From the NCBI GenBank assembly GCA_002500745.1, contig DLST01000010.1:458759-522758 (forward strand): a stretch of DNA of 64,000 nucleotides. Reading direction: 5' to 3'. The notes under the pieces were generated by a model. It saw only the letters and a list, made by a program, of their open reading frames with translations. It made no database searches and had not been told where the DNA came from. Made by a program: the position numbers and the translations under genes. This DNA is from Sphingobacterium sp. UBA7855 (GTDB lineage Bacteria; Bacteroidota; Bacteroidia; Sphingobacteriales; Sphingobacteriaceae). Below, piece after piece: positions 45,181 to 53,534 of the stretch. Numbering within the stretch: position 1 is the stretch's first letter; each line of letters opens with the position of its first letter.

Positions 45181-46344
45181 TTATTTCTGTAAAATTGGGG
45201 TTACCGGTGAACCGTCGGTCAATTTGTCAAAGCCGCTAGTAATAACACGATCGTTTTCATTTAAACCTGAATCGACGATGTAGTTGTTTTTACTTTTGCC
45301 CGAAAGTTGGATATTTCGTTTCTGTGCCTTATTGTTTTGGTCCAATATATAGACAAAGGTTTTATCTTGCAATTCGTTTACAGCAATCTGAGGTATTTGG
45401 AGAACACCTTTCTTAATTTCAGCGATTTTAAGTGTACCGCTGCTTCCAGATCGGAGAATGTTATCATGATTTTGAAAGGTGGCGCGTAAGGAGATTGCTC
45501 CCGTGGTACGGTTGATCTGGCCATTGACCGCATCAACTATTCCCTTTTTCGCATATTCTTCACCATCAGCGAGAACTAAAGTCACCTCAGGAAATACAAG
45601 TTTTTGATTTTGGTTGTATTTCTTACCCTCTATGCTATCTTTTTTTGCCTGTGCTTTTGAAAAATACAGAAAATCAGATTCATTCATGGAAAAATAAACA
45701 TACACTTCCTGAATATCGGAAAGATAGGTGAGAGGTTCTTTATCGCCCTTTGATACCAAATTCCCGATACGCTTTGGGATCCGGCCAATGTATCCGCTTA
45801 CGGGTGCCGTTATAACCGTAAAGTCTTTACTGATCTGCGCTGAGCGTACGGCCGCGATAGCTTGGTCAAGTGTTGCCTTGGCAACTTGATAATCTGACTT
45901 GGCAGAAGAAAGTCTGACATCGGAAATAACATCATTTTGAACAAGCGGTTTCAACCGGTCTACTTCAAGTTGTGCATTTTTAAGTTTGGCTTTAGCGACC
46001 TGTTCTGTAGCGACCATGTTATTGAGGTTTTCCTGATAGGTGGAAGGATCAACTTTAAATAGCTTTTGGCCTTTTTGTACAAAGGAGCCTTCATCAACAT
46101 AAATTTCCTGAAGTAGTCCCTCAACTTGGGGGCGAACTTCTACATTTACCTTACCTTCAATTGTCCCCAAATAATCTTTGATGGTAATTGCATCTGATTT
46201 TTTTACGGTATAAACCGGTAACGCTACGCTTTTTTCTTTGCTTTTATTTTCTTTTGAAGAACTTGAAGAACAACTTACCTGAGTGGCTAAGGCTGAACAA
46301 ATCAATAGAGATACGTTGAAAATAGATAATGTTTTTTTCTTCAC
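45181..46344 (-). CDS. RND efflux membrane fusion protein (AcrA-like)
   Basis: A 387-residue periplasmic adaptor. The start is GTG at 46344 (no better ATG), giving a signal/lipoprotein-like N-terminus that ends near VSCSSSS. A coiled-coil hairpin follows the first lipoyl half (VEVRPQVEGLLQEIYVDEGSFVQKGQKLFKVD), and the second lipoyl half (VITAPVSGYIGRIPKRIGNLVSKG) and beta-barrel (LVLADGEEYAKKGIVDAVNGQINRTTGAISLRATF) follow. It joins the pump to the outer membrane factor. Two palindromes lie about 85-115 nt upstream. Confidence 0.93.
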   Translation of the reverse strand: MKKKTLSIFNVSLLICSALATQVSCSSSSSKENKSKEKSVALPVYTVKKSDAITIKDYLGTIEGKVNVEVRPQVEGLLQEIYVDEGSFVQKGQKLFKVDPSTYQENLNNMVATEQVAKAKLKNAQLEVDRLKPLVQNDVISDVRLSSAKSDYQVAKATLDQAIAAVRSAQISKDFTVITAPVSGYIGRIPKRIGNLVSKGDKEPLTYLSDIQEVYVYFSMNESDFLYFSKAQAKKDSIEGKKYNQNQKLVFPEVTLVLADGEEYAKKGIVDAVNGQINRTTGAISLRATFQNHDNILRSGSSGTLKIAEIKKGVLQIPQIAVNELQDKTFVYILDQNNKAQKRNIQLSGKSKNNYIVDSGLNENDRVITSGFDKLTDGSPVTPILQK

Positions 46345-46428
46345 AATGATTGATTAATTTTTACGATATATGTGTGTGTAATATGAATATTACAATATAA
46401 ACGTCAAATAGTTTAATTATTGTGAAGA

Positions 46429-46442
46429 TTAACATTTGTTAA
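46429..46442. promoter_or_regulatory. palindrome upstream of the RND operon
   Basis: TTAACATTTGTTAA is a perfect palindrome with a TT centre. It differs by one base per arm from TTAAACATTTGTTTAA upstream of the TetR/EmrAB operon. Confidence 0.55.
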
Positions 46443-46443
46443 C

Positions 46444-46459
46444 ATCTCCAATTGGAGAT
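46444..46459. promoter_or_regulatory. 16-bp perfect palindrome upstream of the RND operon
   Basis: ATCTCCAATTGGAGAT is self-complementary over 16 bp and abuts the previous palindrome, suggesting binding of a dimeric regulator. Confidence 0.55.
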
Positions 46460-46537
46460 AGTAATTCTTGAATTATTAATCAATATTAATGATTAATAGT
46501 TTCACCTGTTTGATAATGAGTTTTTTAGGGAAGGGAT

Positions 46538-46571
46538 ACATCATATTTTCCCTCGGAGGAAAATATGATGT
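46538..46571. repeat. hairpin in the amn-RND intergenic region
   Basis: CATCATATTTTCC (46539-46551) pairs with GGAAAATATGATG (46558-46570) with a CTCGGA loop. An extra flanking A-T pair brings the stem to 14 bp. It is 16 nt beyond the amn stop on the minus strand, so it is a candidate terminator although no strong T-tract follows. Confidence 0.55.
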
Positions 46572-46586
46572 TATTAAGATGGATAC

Positions 46587-47420
46587 TTAAAATTTTAGGT
46601 GCTTTACGGTCAGCCCGTTATTAATAAGTTGTTTTAAAGCGTCAATTCCTATGCTAATATGCGCTTCTACATATTTCGCTGTAACGGTTACGTCGCTGAC
46701 AGATGTTTTAACTCCTTCCGGAACCATTGGTTGATCCGAAACGAGCAGTAAAGCACCGGTAGGAATTTTGTTGGCAAAACCGACACTGAATATCGTTGCG
46801 GTTTCCATATCAACGCACATCGCGCGGATTGATTTCAAATATTTTTTAAAGGCCTTATCGTGTTCCCAGACTCGTCTATTTGTCGTGTATACCGTTCCTG
46901 TCCAGTAATCCCGTTGATGATCCCTTATCGTAGTTGATATAGCCTTTTGCATAGCGAAGGCAGGCAGGGAGGGGACTTCGGGTGGGAAATAATCATTCGA
47001 TGTTCCTTCGCCACGGATAGCAGCAATCGGTAAAATCAATTCACCCACTGGAATCTTTTTCTTGATCCCACCGGTTTTACCCAGAAATAGTACTGCTTTT
47101 GGCGCAATAGCCGATAATAAATCCATAATGGTTGCGGCCATAGGGCTTCCCATACCAAAGTTGATGATAGTGATTCCGCCAGCAGTGACCGATTGCATCG
47201 GCTTATCTTCACCGTAAATGGGCGCATTATCATGCATTTCGGAAAACAGCTGTATATATTTAGAAAAGTTTGTCAAAAGAATGTATTCTCCAAACTCTTC
47301 TAAAGGTCTTCCCGTATACCTCGGAAGCCAATTGTTTACAATTTCTTCTTTACTTTTTAAACCTGGTGTTATCGGACTATTTACGGTACTTTTGGCACTT
47401 TTCTTTTTTGTCATAGTCAT
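46587..47420 (-). CDS. amn: AMP nucleosidase
   Basis: A 277-residue purine nucleosidase-like enzyme of the phosphorylase superfamily; it hydrolyses AMP to adenine and ribose 5-phosphate. It lacks the long N-terminal domain of the enterobacterial enzyme, as is usual for Bacteroidota. Motifs include GITIINFGMGSPMAATIMDLLSAI, LFLGKTGGIKKKIPVGELILPIAAIRGEGTSNDYFPPEVP, VYTTNRRVWEHD and CVDMETATIFSVGFANKIPTGALLLVSDQPM. A second start six nt downstream (MTKKKS) is equally plausible. Confidence 0.88.
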   Translation of the reverse strand: MTMTKKKSAKSTVNSPITPGLKSKEEIVNNWLPRYTGRPLEEFGEYILLTNFSKYIQLFSEMHDNAPIYGEDKPMQSVTAGGITIINFGMGSPMAATIMDLLSAIAPKAVLFLGKTGGIKKKIPVGELILPIAAIRGEGTSNDYFPPEVPSLPAFAMQKAISTTIRDHQRDYWTGTVYTTNRRVWEHDKAFKKYLKSIRAMCVDMETATIFSVGFANKIPTGALLLVSDQPMVPEGVKTSVSDVTVTAKYVEAHISIGIDALKQLINNGLTVKHLKF

Positions 47421-47509
47421 TGTATTTAGTTTTTCGAATCTATTATATTCCTATAAACACTCCATTATGGGGATGTTATTATTGTAATATAAGATTTTTA
47501 GTTCTTTAA

Positions 47510-47543
47510 AAAAAAATCCCGTTCAGCTGAACGGGATTTTTTT
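47510..47543. terminator. palindromic terminator after clpX
   Basis: AAAAAAATCCCGTTCAG and CTGAACGGGATTTTTTT (47510-47526/47527-47543) form a 17-bp perfect palindrome. It overlaps the clpX stop codon and has T tracts on both strands. Confidence 0.85.
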
Positions 47544-48792
47544 AAGCGACTTTAAGCTTTTTCAAATCGGACTTCTCGAATTTTTTCTTCGCGTATTCCA
47601 GGGTGATTTCCAAAGCTTTTTGTCCCGTCTGCTCTTTTGTTGATGGAATCTCAAACATCGCATCCAGCATAATGGCTTCACAGATACTGCGTAAACCCCT
47701 AGCTCCGAGTTTGAACTCATCTGCTTTATCGACAATAAAGGTATAAACATCAGGATCAAATTTTAGTTCGATACCTTCATATTCGAACAACTTCTTATAC
47801 TGCTTTACCAATGCATTTTTGGGTTCAGTCAAAATGCTTAGTAAAGTTTCTTTATCCAACGGATTCAGATAAGTCAATACCGGTAGACGCCCTATTAACT
47901 CTGGAATCAAACCAAAGTTCTTTAAGTCTTGAGGAGTAATATATTTGTATAAGTTATTCAAATCAATTTCCTCTTCGTCTTCATTCATTTTATAACCTAC
48001 TGTCTGTGTACGTAAGCGGTTTGCAATTTTCTTTTGGATACCATCAAATGCACCGCCACAGATAAAGAGTATATTACTAGTATTTACCGCGATCATTTTT
48101 TGATCAGGATGCTTCCGACCACCTTGAGGTGGAACGTTGACCACTGTACCTTCTAGAATCTTCAACAAAGCCTGTTGTACACCTTCACCTGATACATCTC
48201 TAGTAATAGAAGGATTATCGCTTTTACGTGCAATTTTATCTATTTCATCGATATAGATGATTCCGCGCTCTGCCGACGCTACATCGTAATCTGCTGCTTG
48301 AAGTAAGCGTGTCAAAATACTTTCTACATCTTCCCCAACATAACCTGCCTCTGTCAGCACTGTCGCATCTACAATACAAAATGGTACGTTTAATATCTTA
48401 GCAACTGTCTTTGCTAACAATGTTTTACCCGTACCTGTTTCTCCAACGATAATTAGATTCGATTTTTCGATCTCAATTTCGTCTTTATCCACTTTCTGAT
48501 TTAAACGTTTATAGTGATTATAAACTGCTACCGAAATTACTTTTTTTGCATCATCCTGACCGATCACATATTGATCCAAGTGAGTTTTGATCTCAAAAGG
48601 GCGGATCAACTTTAATGCAGTCTGTAATGTTTTGCTTTTTCGTTGTTTTAATTCTTCTGCTAAGATTTCGCCTGCCTGCTGGATGCATCTATCACAGATA
48701 TGTGCACCGTTGCCTGCAATGAGCATCTGAGCTTCATTTTTGCTTATCCCACAAAACGAACAATGAATGTCTCTATCGTTATTCTTTGCCAT
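47542..48792 (-). CDS. clpX: ATP-dependent Clp protease ATPase subunit ClpX
   Basis: A 416-residue AAA+ unfoldase. The N-terminal zinc-binding domain ([26 protein letters not shown], four Cys) precedes Walker A GETGTGKT, Walker [11 protein letters not shown], the GGAFDGI pore loop segment and a C-terminal domain with YEGIELKF and GARGLRSI. ClpX feeds substrates into ClpP. The ATG lies 2 nt after the clpP stop with a good AGGAG-type site. Confidence 0.97.
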   Translation of the reverse strand: MAKNNDRDIHCSFCGISKNEAQMLIAGNGAHICDRCIQQAGEILAEELKQRKSKTLQTALKLIRPFEIKTHLDQYVIGQDDAKKVISVAVYNHYKRLNQKVDKDEIEIEKSNLIIVGETGTGKTLLAKTVAKILNVPFCIVDATVLTEAGYVGEDVESILTRLLQAADYDVASAERGIIYIDEIDKIARKSDNPSITRDVSGEGVQQALLKILEGTVVNVPPQGGRKHPDQKMIAVNTSNILFICGGAFDGIQKKIANRLRTQTVGYKMNEDEEEIDLNNLYKYITPQDLKNFGLIPELIGRLPVLTYLNPLDKETLLSILTEPKNALVKQYKKLFEYEGIELKFDPDVYTFIVDKADEFKLGARGLRSICEAIMLDAMFEIPSTKEQTGQKALEITLEYAKKKFEKSDLKKLKVA

Positions 48793-48794
48793 TG

Positions 48795-49496
48795 TTATTT
48801 AATATTCTCCTTCTTAGGAAGTAAAATCTCATCAATCATACCGAATTCTTTCGCCTCATTGGCTTTCATCCAGTAATCCCGATCAGAAGATTTTTCTACC
48901 CATTCGTAAGTTTGTCCAGAATGATCTGAAATAATGGTGTATAATTCTTCTTTTAATTTCATCATTTCACGTAAGTTGATTTCCATATCGGCTGCGACGC
49001 CTTGAGCGCCACCAGAAGGTTGGTGAATCATAACACGTGAATGACGTAACGCTGCGCGTTTCCCTTTCGCACCAGCAACCAAAAGCACAGCTCCCATCGA
49101 AGCAGCAATACCGGTACAGATTGTTGCTACATCTGGCGTGATATATTGCATGGTATCATAAATTCCCAGCCCAGCATACACACTCCCGCCTGGAGAATTA
49201 ATGTAGATCTGGATATCACGTTGTGCATCGGTTGACTGTAAAAACAAAAGTTGTGCCTGAATAATGTTGGCAACCTGATCATCAATGCCGCTGCCTAAAA
49301 ATATGATGCGATCCATCATCAAACGTGAGAATACATCCATCTGTGCAACGTTCAATTGACGCTCTTCAACAATGTATGGTGTAAGATTTGTAGGAATGCT
49401 TGTCTCTGTGCGAGCAATGAAGCTGTCAACGTGTTGACTTCCAATACGGTGATGCTTTACTGCATATTTTCTGAATTCGTTTTTATCTATATTCAT
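48795..49496 (-). CDS. clpP: ATP-dependent Clp protease proteolytic subunit ClpP
   Basis: A 233-residue serine peptidase. The catalytic triad is Ser in [16 protein letters not shown], His in [11 protein letters not shown] and Asp in the [20 protein letters not shown] region. An N-terminal propeptide-like extension ([19 protein letters not shown]) precedes the [19 protein letters not shown] core. No trigger factor gene lies between its start and the HsdR-N gene, unlike in many bacteria. Cotranscribed with clpX. Confidence 0.96.
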   Translation of the reverse strand: MNIDKNEFRKYAVKHHRIGSQHVDSFIARTETSIPTNLTPYIVEERQLNVAQMDVFSRLMMDRIIFLGSGIDDQVANIIQAQLLFLQSTDAQRDIQIYINSPGGSVYAGLGIYDTMQYITPDVATICTGIAASMGAVLLVAGAKGKRAALRHSRVMIHQPSGGAQGVAADMEINLREMMKLKEELYTIISDHSGQTYEWVEKSSDRDYWMKANEAKEFGMIDEILLPKKENIK

Positions 49497-49666
49497 CTTT
49501 TTATTTTTTTCTGTTCTGTAGGACTAATATAAAACTATATTTTATAAATCAAATAAATTGAAAAGATGTTTTACATCTACTTTACATTTTTTTTGTGGGC
49601 TCGACTCACCGCCTGGCGATTAAGGTATAGACTACCTCCCTTTTTATGTGTTTCATGCATAGCTCC

Positions 49667-50128
49667 TTAGCCAAGTTCGTTATAGCTGGGGAGGTCTTCT
49701 AAAAATTCATAGGACTCAGTCTTAAAATTAATTTTACAATAGTAATGATTTATGCCATTGCTCACTACTAAGTAGGGGATGCGATGAACGGTGTTATAAT
49801 TTGCAATTTGCTCAAACACTTGTTGAGTAATTTTTATATGCGGTGCCTTAAATTCGGCCAAAACGATCTTATGTCCATTGCTGTTGTAAATTAACAGATC
49901 ACTTCTTTTCTGAAGGTTATTTAATTTTAATCCGCCTTCGATATTCATCAGTGATTTGGGGTAATTTTTATTGAGTGACAGATAGTTTATCCAATGCTGT
50001 CTAACCCACTCTTCTGGAGTTAAGACCAGATTCTTTTTTCTGAGCTCATCAAAAATGTAAATCGCATTGTTTTTTTGGGATATTTTAGCTTTAAATGGAG
50101 GTAAGTTCAGTGGAGTGGGTGAAAACAT
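49667..50128 (-). CDS. type I restriction HsdR N-terminal-like PD-(D/E)xK protein
   Basis: A 153-residue protein started at the ATG at 50128; the longer frame back to 50278 lacks a credible start. The core has LTPEEWVRQHWINYL, GGLKLNNLQKRSDLLIYNSNGHKIVLAEFKAPHIKITQQVFEQIANYNTVHRIPYLVVSNG. D (in RSDLL) and the E-x-K (AEFK) match PD-(D/E)xK nucleases as in the HsdR N-terminal domain. No other restriction genes are nearby. It is adjacent to and divergent from holA. Probable solitary nuclease-like protein of unknown role. Confidence 0.75.
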   Translation of the reverse strand: MFSPTPLNLPPFKAKISQKNNAIYIFDELRKKNLVLTPEEWVRQHWINYLSLNKNYPKSLMNIEGGLKLNNLQKRSDLLIYNSNGHKIVLAEFKAPHIKITQQVFEQIANYNTVHRIPYLVVSNGINHYYCKINFKTESYEFLEDLPSYNELG

Positions 50129-50131
50129 GAA

Positions 50132-50139
50132 CAAATGTA
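50132..50139 (-). promoter_or_regulatory. -7 box 3 nt before the HsdR-N-like start
   Basis: TACATTTG on the minus strand (50139 to 50132), TTC, then the ATG at 50128. Confidence 0.5.
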
Positions 50140-50357
50140 CTAAAATTTTGGTAATACTAATAAATTGCCTAGTTCGGAAATATGCTGTTTTTTTTATAAA
50201 CTCTGTCTTTCTACGGCAAAGAAGTAAACCAACCGCGCTAGTTTGCCAGCTGCATTTTCTCGCCTTTAAAGCAGTCAATTACTGCAAAGCTAAGTAATGA
50301 ACAGAGATATAAAAGTATAACTTTGGGAAGTTCCGGTTTGATTTGCTATTAAAATTG

Positions 50358-50365
50358 TAATTTTG
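50358..50365 (+). promoter_or_regulatory. -7 box of holA
   Basis: TAATTTTG ends 26 nt before the holA ATG, with TTTG 17 nt upstream (50337-50340). A second TAACTTTG lies at 50318-50325. Confidence 0.55.
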
Positions 50366-50391
50366 CTTCTCATGCACGCGCGTTTTTACAT

Positions 50392-51399
50392 ATGAACATA
50401 CATCCGATCTTATCCGATATTAAAAATAGGGTTTTTAATCCCGTATATCTATTGCAGGGGGAGGAAAGCTATTTTATCGACACCATTGCTGAAGCGCTTG
50501 AAGCGACGGTATTGACCGACGCCCAAAAAGGCTTTGACCAATCCATTTTTTATGGAAAGGATGTTGATATGTCTACAATAGTCAATTCGGCTAAACGATA
50601 TCCTATGATGAGCGATAATCAGGTTATCATTATTAAAGAGGCGCAAGAGTTAAAATGGAAGTCCGATACCGAGGAGCTGTTGACCAAGTACCTGGAGCAT
50701 CTTACGCCAACGACTATTCTTGTTTTTTGCTATAAACATGGCAAATTTGATAAGCGTAAAAAAATTTACAAAGTCTTTGAGAAAGCAGGATTGGTGATTG
50801 ATGCTGCTAAACTTTATGATGATAAGGTAGCGCCCTGGATCGGATCCTACATGAAAGACGCAGGTTGGCGTATTCATCCCCAGGCTAGCGTACTGATTGC
50901 AGATTATCTCGGTAATGACTTGTCCAAAATATCCAATGAACTGGATAAGCTTATGCTCAATGTTCCCAAAAATCAGGAAGTGAGTACGGATGACGTCGAA
51001 CGTAATATTGGTATTTCTAAAGATTATAACGTGTTTGAATTAAATACTGCATTAGCAAAACGGAATGCCTTAAAAGCGTATCAGATTGTCGACTATTTTG
51101 TGGCAAATCCCAAAAATAATCCTTTGGTTATGGTCATCGGTCAAGTGGCGACCTACTTTACTAAAATTCTAAAATATCATTATCTTATTGATAAGACCGT
51201 CGCCGCAAAAGAATTAGGTGTCCATCCATTCTTTTTGAAAGAATATGAACTTGCGGCAAGAAATTACAACCGTAGAAAAACGTTCGACGTGCTCAATGTT
51301 CTAAAAGAGACTGACTTAAAATCGAAAGGTGTTAATGTTCCAAGTAACTTTAATAGCGCAGAGATTCTCAAAGAGATGATCTATCGGATACTCAATTAA
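50392..51399 (+). CDS. holA: DNA polymerase III delta subunit
   Basis: A 335-residue clamp-loader subunit that opens the sliding clamp. N-terminal MNIHPILSDIKNRVFNPVYLLQGEESYFIDTIAEALE matches the HolA start. The AAA-like domain and the C-terminal helical collar (ELNTALAKRNALKAYQIVDYFVANPKNNPLVMVIGQVATYFTKILKYHYL) follow. The length is standard. It has its own promoter and terminator, and is divergent from the HsdR-N-like gene. Confidence 0.92.
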   Translation: MNIHPILSDIKNRVFNPVYLLQGEESYFIDTIAEALEATVLTDAQKGFDQSIFYGKDVDMSTIVNSAKRYPMMSDNQVIIIKEAQELKWKSDTEELLTKYLEHLTPTTILVFCYKHGKFDKRKKIYKVFEKAGLVIDAAKLYDDKVAPWIGSYMKDAGWRIHPQASVLIADYLGNDLSKISNELDKLMLNVPKNQEVSTDDVERNIGISKDYNVFELNTALAKRNALKAYQIVDYFVANPKNNPLVMVIGQVATYFTKILKYHYLIDKTVAAKELGVHPFFLKEYELAARNYNRRKTFDVLNVLKETDLKSKGVNVPSNFNSAEILKEMIYRILN

Positions 51400-51445
51400 G
51401 TAGCCAAACCGAGTATTAAATAAACAAACAGACTTGCTCAGCTCT

Positions 51446-51473
51446 AAGACACCCGTCAAGGTGTCTTTTTTTT
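51446..51473 (+). terminator. terminator of holA
   Basis: AAGACACC (51446-51453) pairs with GGTGTCTT (51460-51467) over 8 bp with a 6-nt loop, then a continuous T run to 51473. Confidence 0.85.
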
Positions 51474-51488
51474 ACATAAATTTAATAA

Positions 51489-51504
51489 TTAAACATTTGT
51501 TTAA
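51489..51504. promoter_or_regulatory. operator-like palindrome 1 upstream of tetR
   Basis: TTAAACATTTGTTTAA, a perfect palindrome (7-bp arms, TT centre). It contains the TTTG at 51496-51499 that can serve as the -33 element. Confidence 0.65.
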
Positions 51505-51505
51505 A

Positions 51506-51526
51506 TTAAACGTTTGTTTAAATTTG
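51506..51526 (+). promoter_or_regulatory. operator-like palindrome 2 and -7 box of the tetR operon
   Basis: TTAAACGTTTGTTTAA (51506-51521) repeats the first palindrome with one changed base, 17 bp centre to centre. TAAATTTG at 51519-51526 is a -7 box, exactly 19 nt after TTTG at 51496-51499. The regulator would block this promoter. Confidence 0.65.
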
Positions 51527-51602
51527 TCCCGCATTTAATAGCACTGCGATTCGTTTCGTTGCTTAAGATGCGATTGTATCTTTAAAGAGGTAGTTGTTTA
51601 TA

Positions 51603-52220
51603 ATGGAATTTAACGAAAAACAGATTGATATACTGCTAGCAGCAGAGCGTCTTTTTGCAACAAAAGGGTTTGATGGAACTTCCGTCCGTGATATCGCCAA
51701 TGAAGCGAATGTCAATGTGGCGATGATCAACTATTATTTTGGTTCTAAAGACAAGCTATTGGATACTTTCTTTGAATGGCGTGTTCCCGATTTCATGATC
51801 AATGTGGATGAACTTGCGGGTATTGATCATGCGTTGGATAAAATTGATGCGATGGTGGATCGATCAATTAAATCGATGAACTCTCACCGAAAGCTATATC
51901 ACATTATTACCATCGAAAGTTCACTAAAGCAACGGATGCTTATATCTGAGGCTTTTAGGAAACTCAAATTACACAATTTAGAAGTGATCTCTTCCGTCAT
52001 CAGTGATGGGGTTGCTCAGGGGGTATTTAAAGCGGGGTATGATCCAATTTTGATTCACTCGATGATGATGGGAACTTTTATGAATTTCCAGATGAACCAT
52101 AGCTTTTTACAGGATCAGTTGCATATCAATAATGATAAAGATTACGCACATTATATAGAAACAACTTTGACAGAATTTATACAGAAAACAATTAAAGCTT
52201 TATTGACATATGAAAAATAA
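51603..52220 (+). CDS. TetR/AcrR-family transcriptional regulator
   Basis: A 205-residue repressor. The ATG at 51603 is chosen over an in-frame TTG at 51594; AAAGAGG lies upstream. The N-terminal HTH is LLAAERLFATKGFDGTSVRDIANEANVNVAMINYYFGSKDKLLDTFF. The ligand domain is generic. The gene heads a TolC/EmrA/EmrB operon and overlaps the TolC-family gene by 11 nt, so it probably represses its own operon through the two palindromes just upstream and is relieved by a pump substrate. Confidence 0.92.
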   Translation: MEFNEKQIDILLAAERLFATKGFDGTSVRDIANEANVNVAMINYYFGSKDKLLDTFFEWRVPDFMINVDELAGIDHALDKIDAMVDRSIKSMNSHRKLYHIITIESSLKQRMLISEAFRKLKLHNLEVISSVISDGVAQGVFKAGYDPILIHSMMMGTFMNFQMNHSFLQDQLHINNDKDYAHYIETTLTEFIQKTIKALLTYEK

Positions 52221-53520
52221 GTTGGCCAATTTAAGTGCTTTATTACTTCTAAGTCCCATGGGTTTGTTGGCACAAGACAATAAGCATATGACTTTGGAAG
52301 AGATAATTCACTTGGCCGCAAATCAAAGCGTGGAAGCGAAGTCCGCTGATACCAAGATATTCGGAAGGCAGCTCGAAGTCGAAACTGCCAAATCAAAGCA
52401 ACTTCCCGACGCAAAATTGGGTGGACAATACATGGCCATGACTACTCCAAATGTGAATTTAAAGTTGGCATTGGGTGAGGGAGGGGCTACGCCGGATATT
52501 GCAGCAAATCAATTGTGGTTAGGACAGGCTTCGGTAAGCCTGCCAATCTATACCGGTGGCAGAATTAAGGGCGGCATTGATATTGCAAAGGATGTATTGA
52601 AAGCTGAGGAATACAATGCTGTAGCGAGCAAAGAACAATTGGCTATACGTGCAGTAAATCTTTATTTGAGTCTTTATAAGGCTCAGCAAACAAATTTGTT
52701 GATTGCTGAAAATATCAAGCAGTCGGAGCAACGTGTTTCGGATTTTAAAGCAATGTTGGATAATGGTTTGATCGCACGTAATGACTTATTAAAAGCAGAA
52801 CTGCAGCTTTCAAACTATCAGGTTTCGCTTCAGGAAGCACAGAAAAATATCAAGGTGCTGAATTATCAATTGGCTAACTTCTTGAAAATTGATGAAGATA
52901 CCCAACTGGATCAGATCAATTTGGGCGAAGTCACAGGTGTGGATTTGGGCTTAAAAGCATCATATGATGCAGCAAAAACCTCGCGCTCAGATCTAAAATC
53001 GATGGAATCGCAACGTTTGGTTGCTGAAGATCAGCTGAAAGTCACAAAAGCGGCTGCCATGCCAACTGTTGCTGCAACTGCTGGATACAATGCTTTTGGT
53101 CTTCAAAAGGTGGTTACCGTTACGAATGCTGCCATGGTTGGCATCGGCGTTTCTTACGATATCGGTTCGCTTTACAAAAATAAAAGGGAAGTGAATGTGG
53201 CAAAAAACCGTATCAAGGAAATCGATGAACATATTGAACTATTAAATGACAGGGTAAAAGTTCAAGTACAGCAGGCCAACGAAAACTACATGTTGGCACA
53301 GAAGCAGGATGTAGTATATCATCAGGCGCTGGATCAGGCAGTTGAAAATTATCGTATTACCAAGGATAAATATGACAACGGTATTGCAGATACAGATGAT
53401 TTGTTGACGGCAGATGTACAGCAACTTCAAAGTAAAATAAACCTCGCGATCAGCAAAGCAAACACAATCGAAAAATATTATGACCTTCTATTGGCAAATG
53501 GGTCGTTAAACATCAAATAG
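52210..53520 (+). CDS. TolC-family outer membrane channel
   Basis: A 436-residue protein with signal peptide MKNKLANLSALLLLSPMGLLAQ. The periplasmic helical tunnel repeats typical of TolC appear as long coiled segments (LNYQLANFLKIDEDTQL, EQRVSDFKAMLDNGLIARNDLLKAELQLSNYQVSLQEAQKNIKVL and the second-half equivalents). It is the exit duct for the EmrAB pump encoded next. The start overlaps the tetR gene. Confidence 0.88.
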   Translation: MKNKLANLSALLLLSPMGLLAQDNKHMTLEEIIHLAANQSVEAKSADTKIFGRQLEVETAKSKQLPDAKLGGQYMAMTTPNVNLKLALGEGGATPDIAANQLWLGQASVSLPIYTGGRIKGGIDIAKDVLKAEEYNAVASKEQLAIRAVNLYLSLYKAQQTNLLIAENIKQSEQRVSDFKAMLDNGLIARNDLLKAELQLSNYQVSLQEAQKNIKVLNYQLANFLKIDEDTQLDQINLGEVTGVDLGLKASYDAAKTSRSDLKSMESQRLVAEDQLKVTKAAAMPTVAATAGYNAFGLQKVVTVTNAAMVGIGVSYDIGSLYKNKREVNVAKNRIKEIDEHIELLNDRVKVQVQQANENYMLAQKQDVVYHQALDQAVENYRITKDKYDNGIADTDDLLTADVQQLQSKINLAISKANTIEKYYDLLLANGSLNIK

Positions 53521-53534
53521 CAATTAATCTAGAC

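Noticed and set aside
46345..46586. amn and the RND operon as one transcription unit
   Set aside because: Both lie on the minus strand with the RND genes downstream of nothing but amn's 3' side reversed: amn is promoter-distal at lower coordinates, and the 242-nt gap holds a hairpin and the palindromes, so separate units are more likely.
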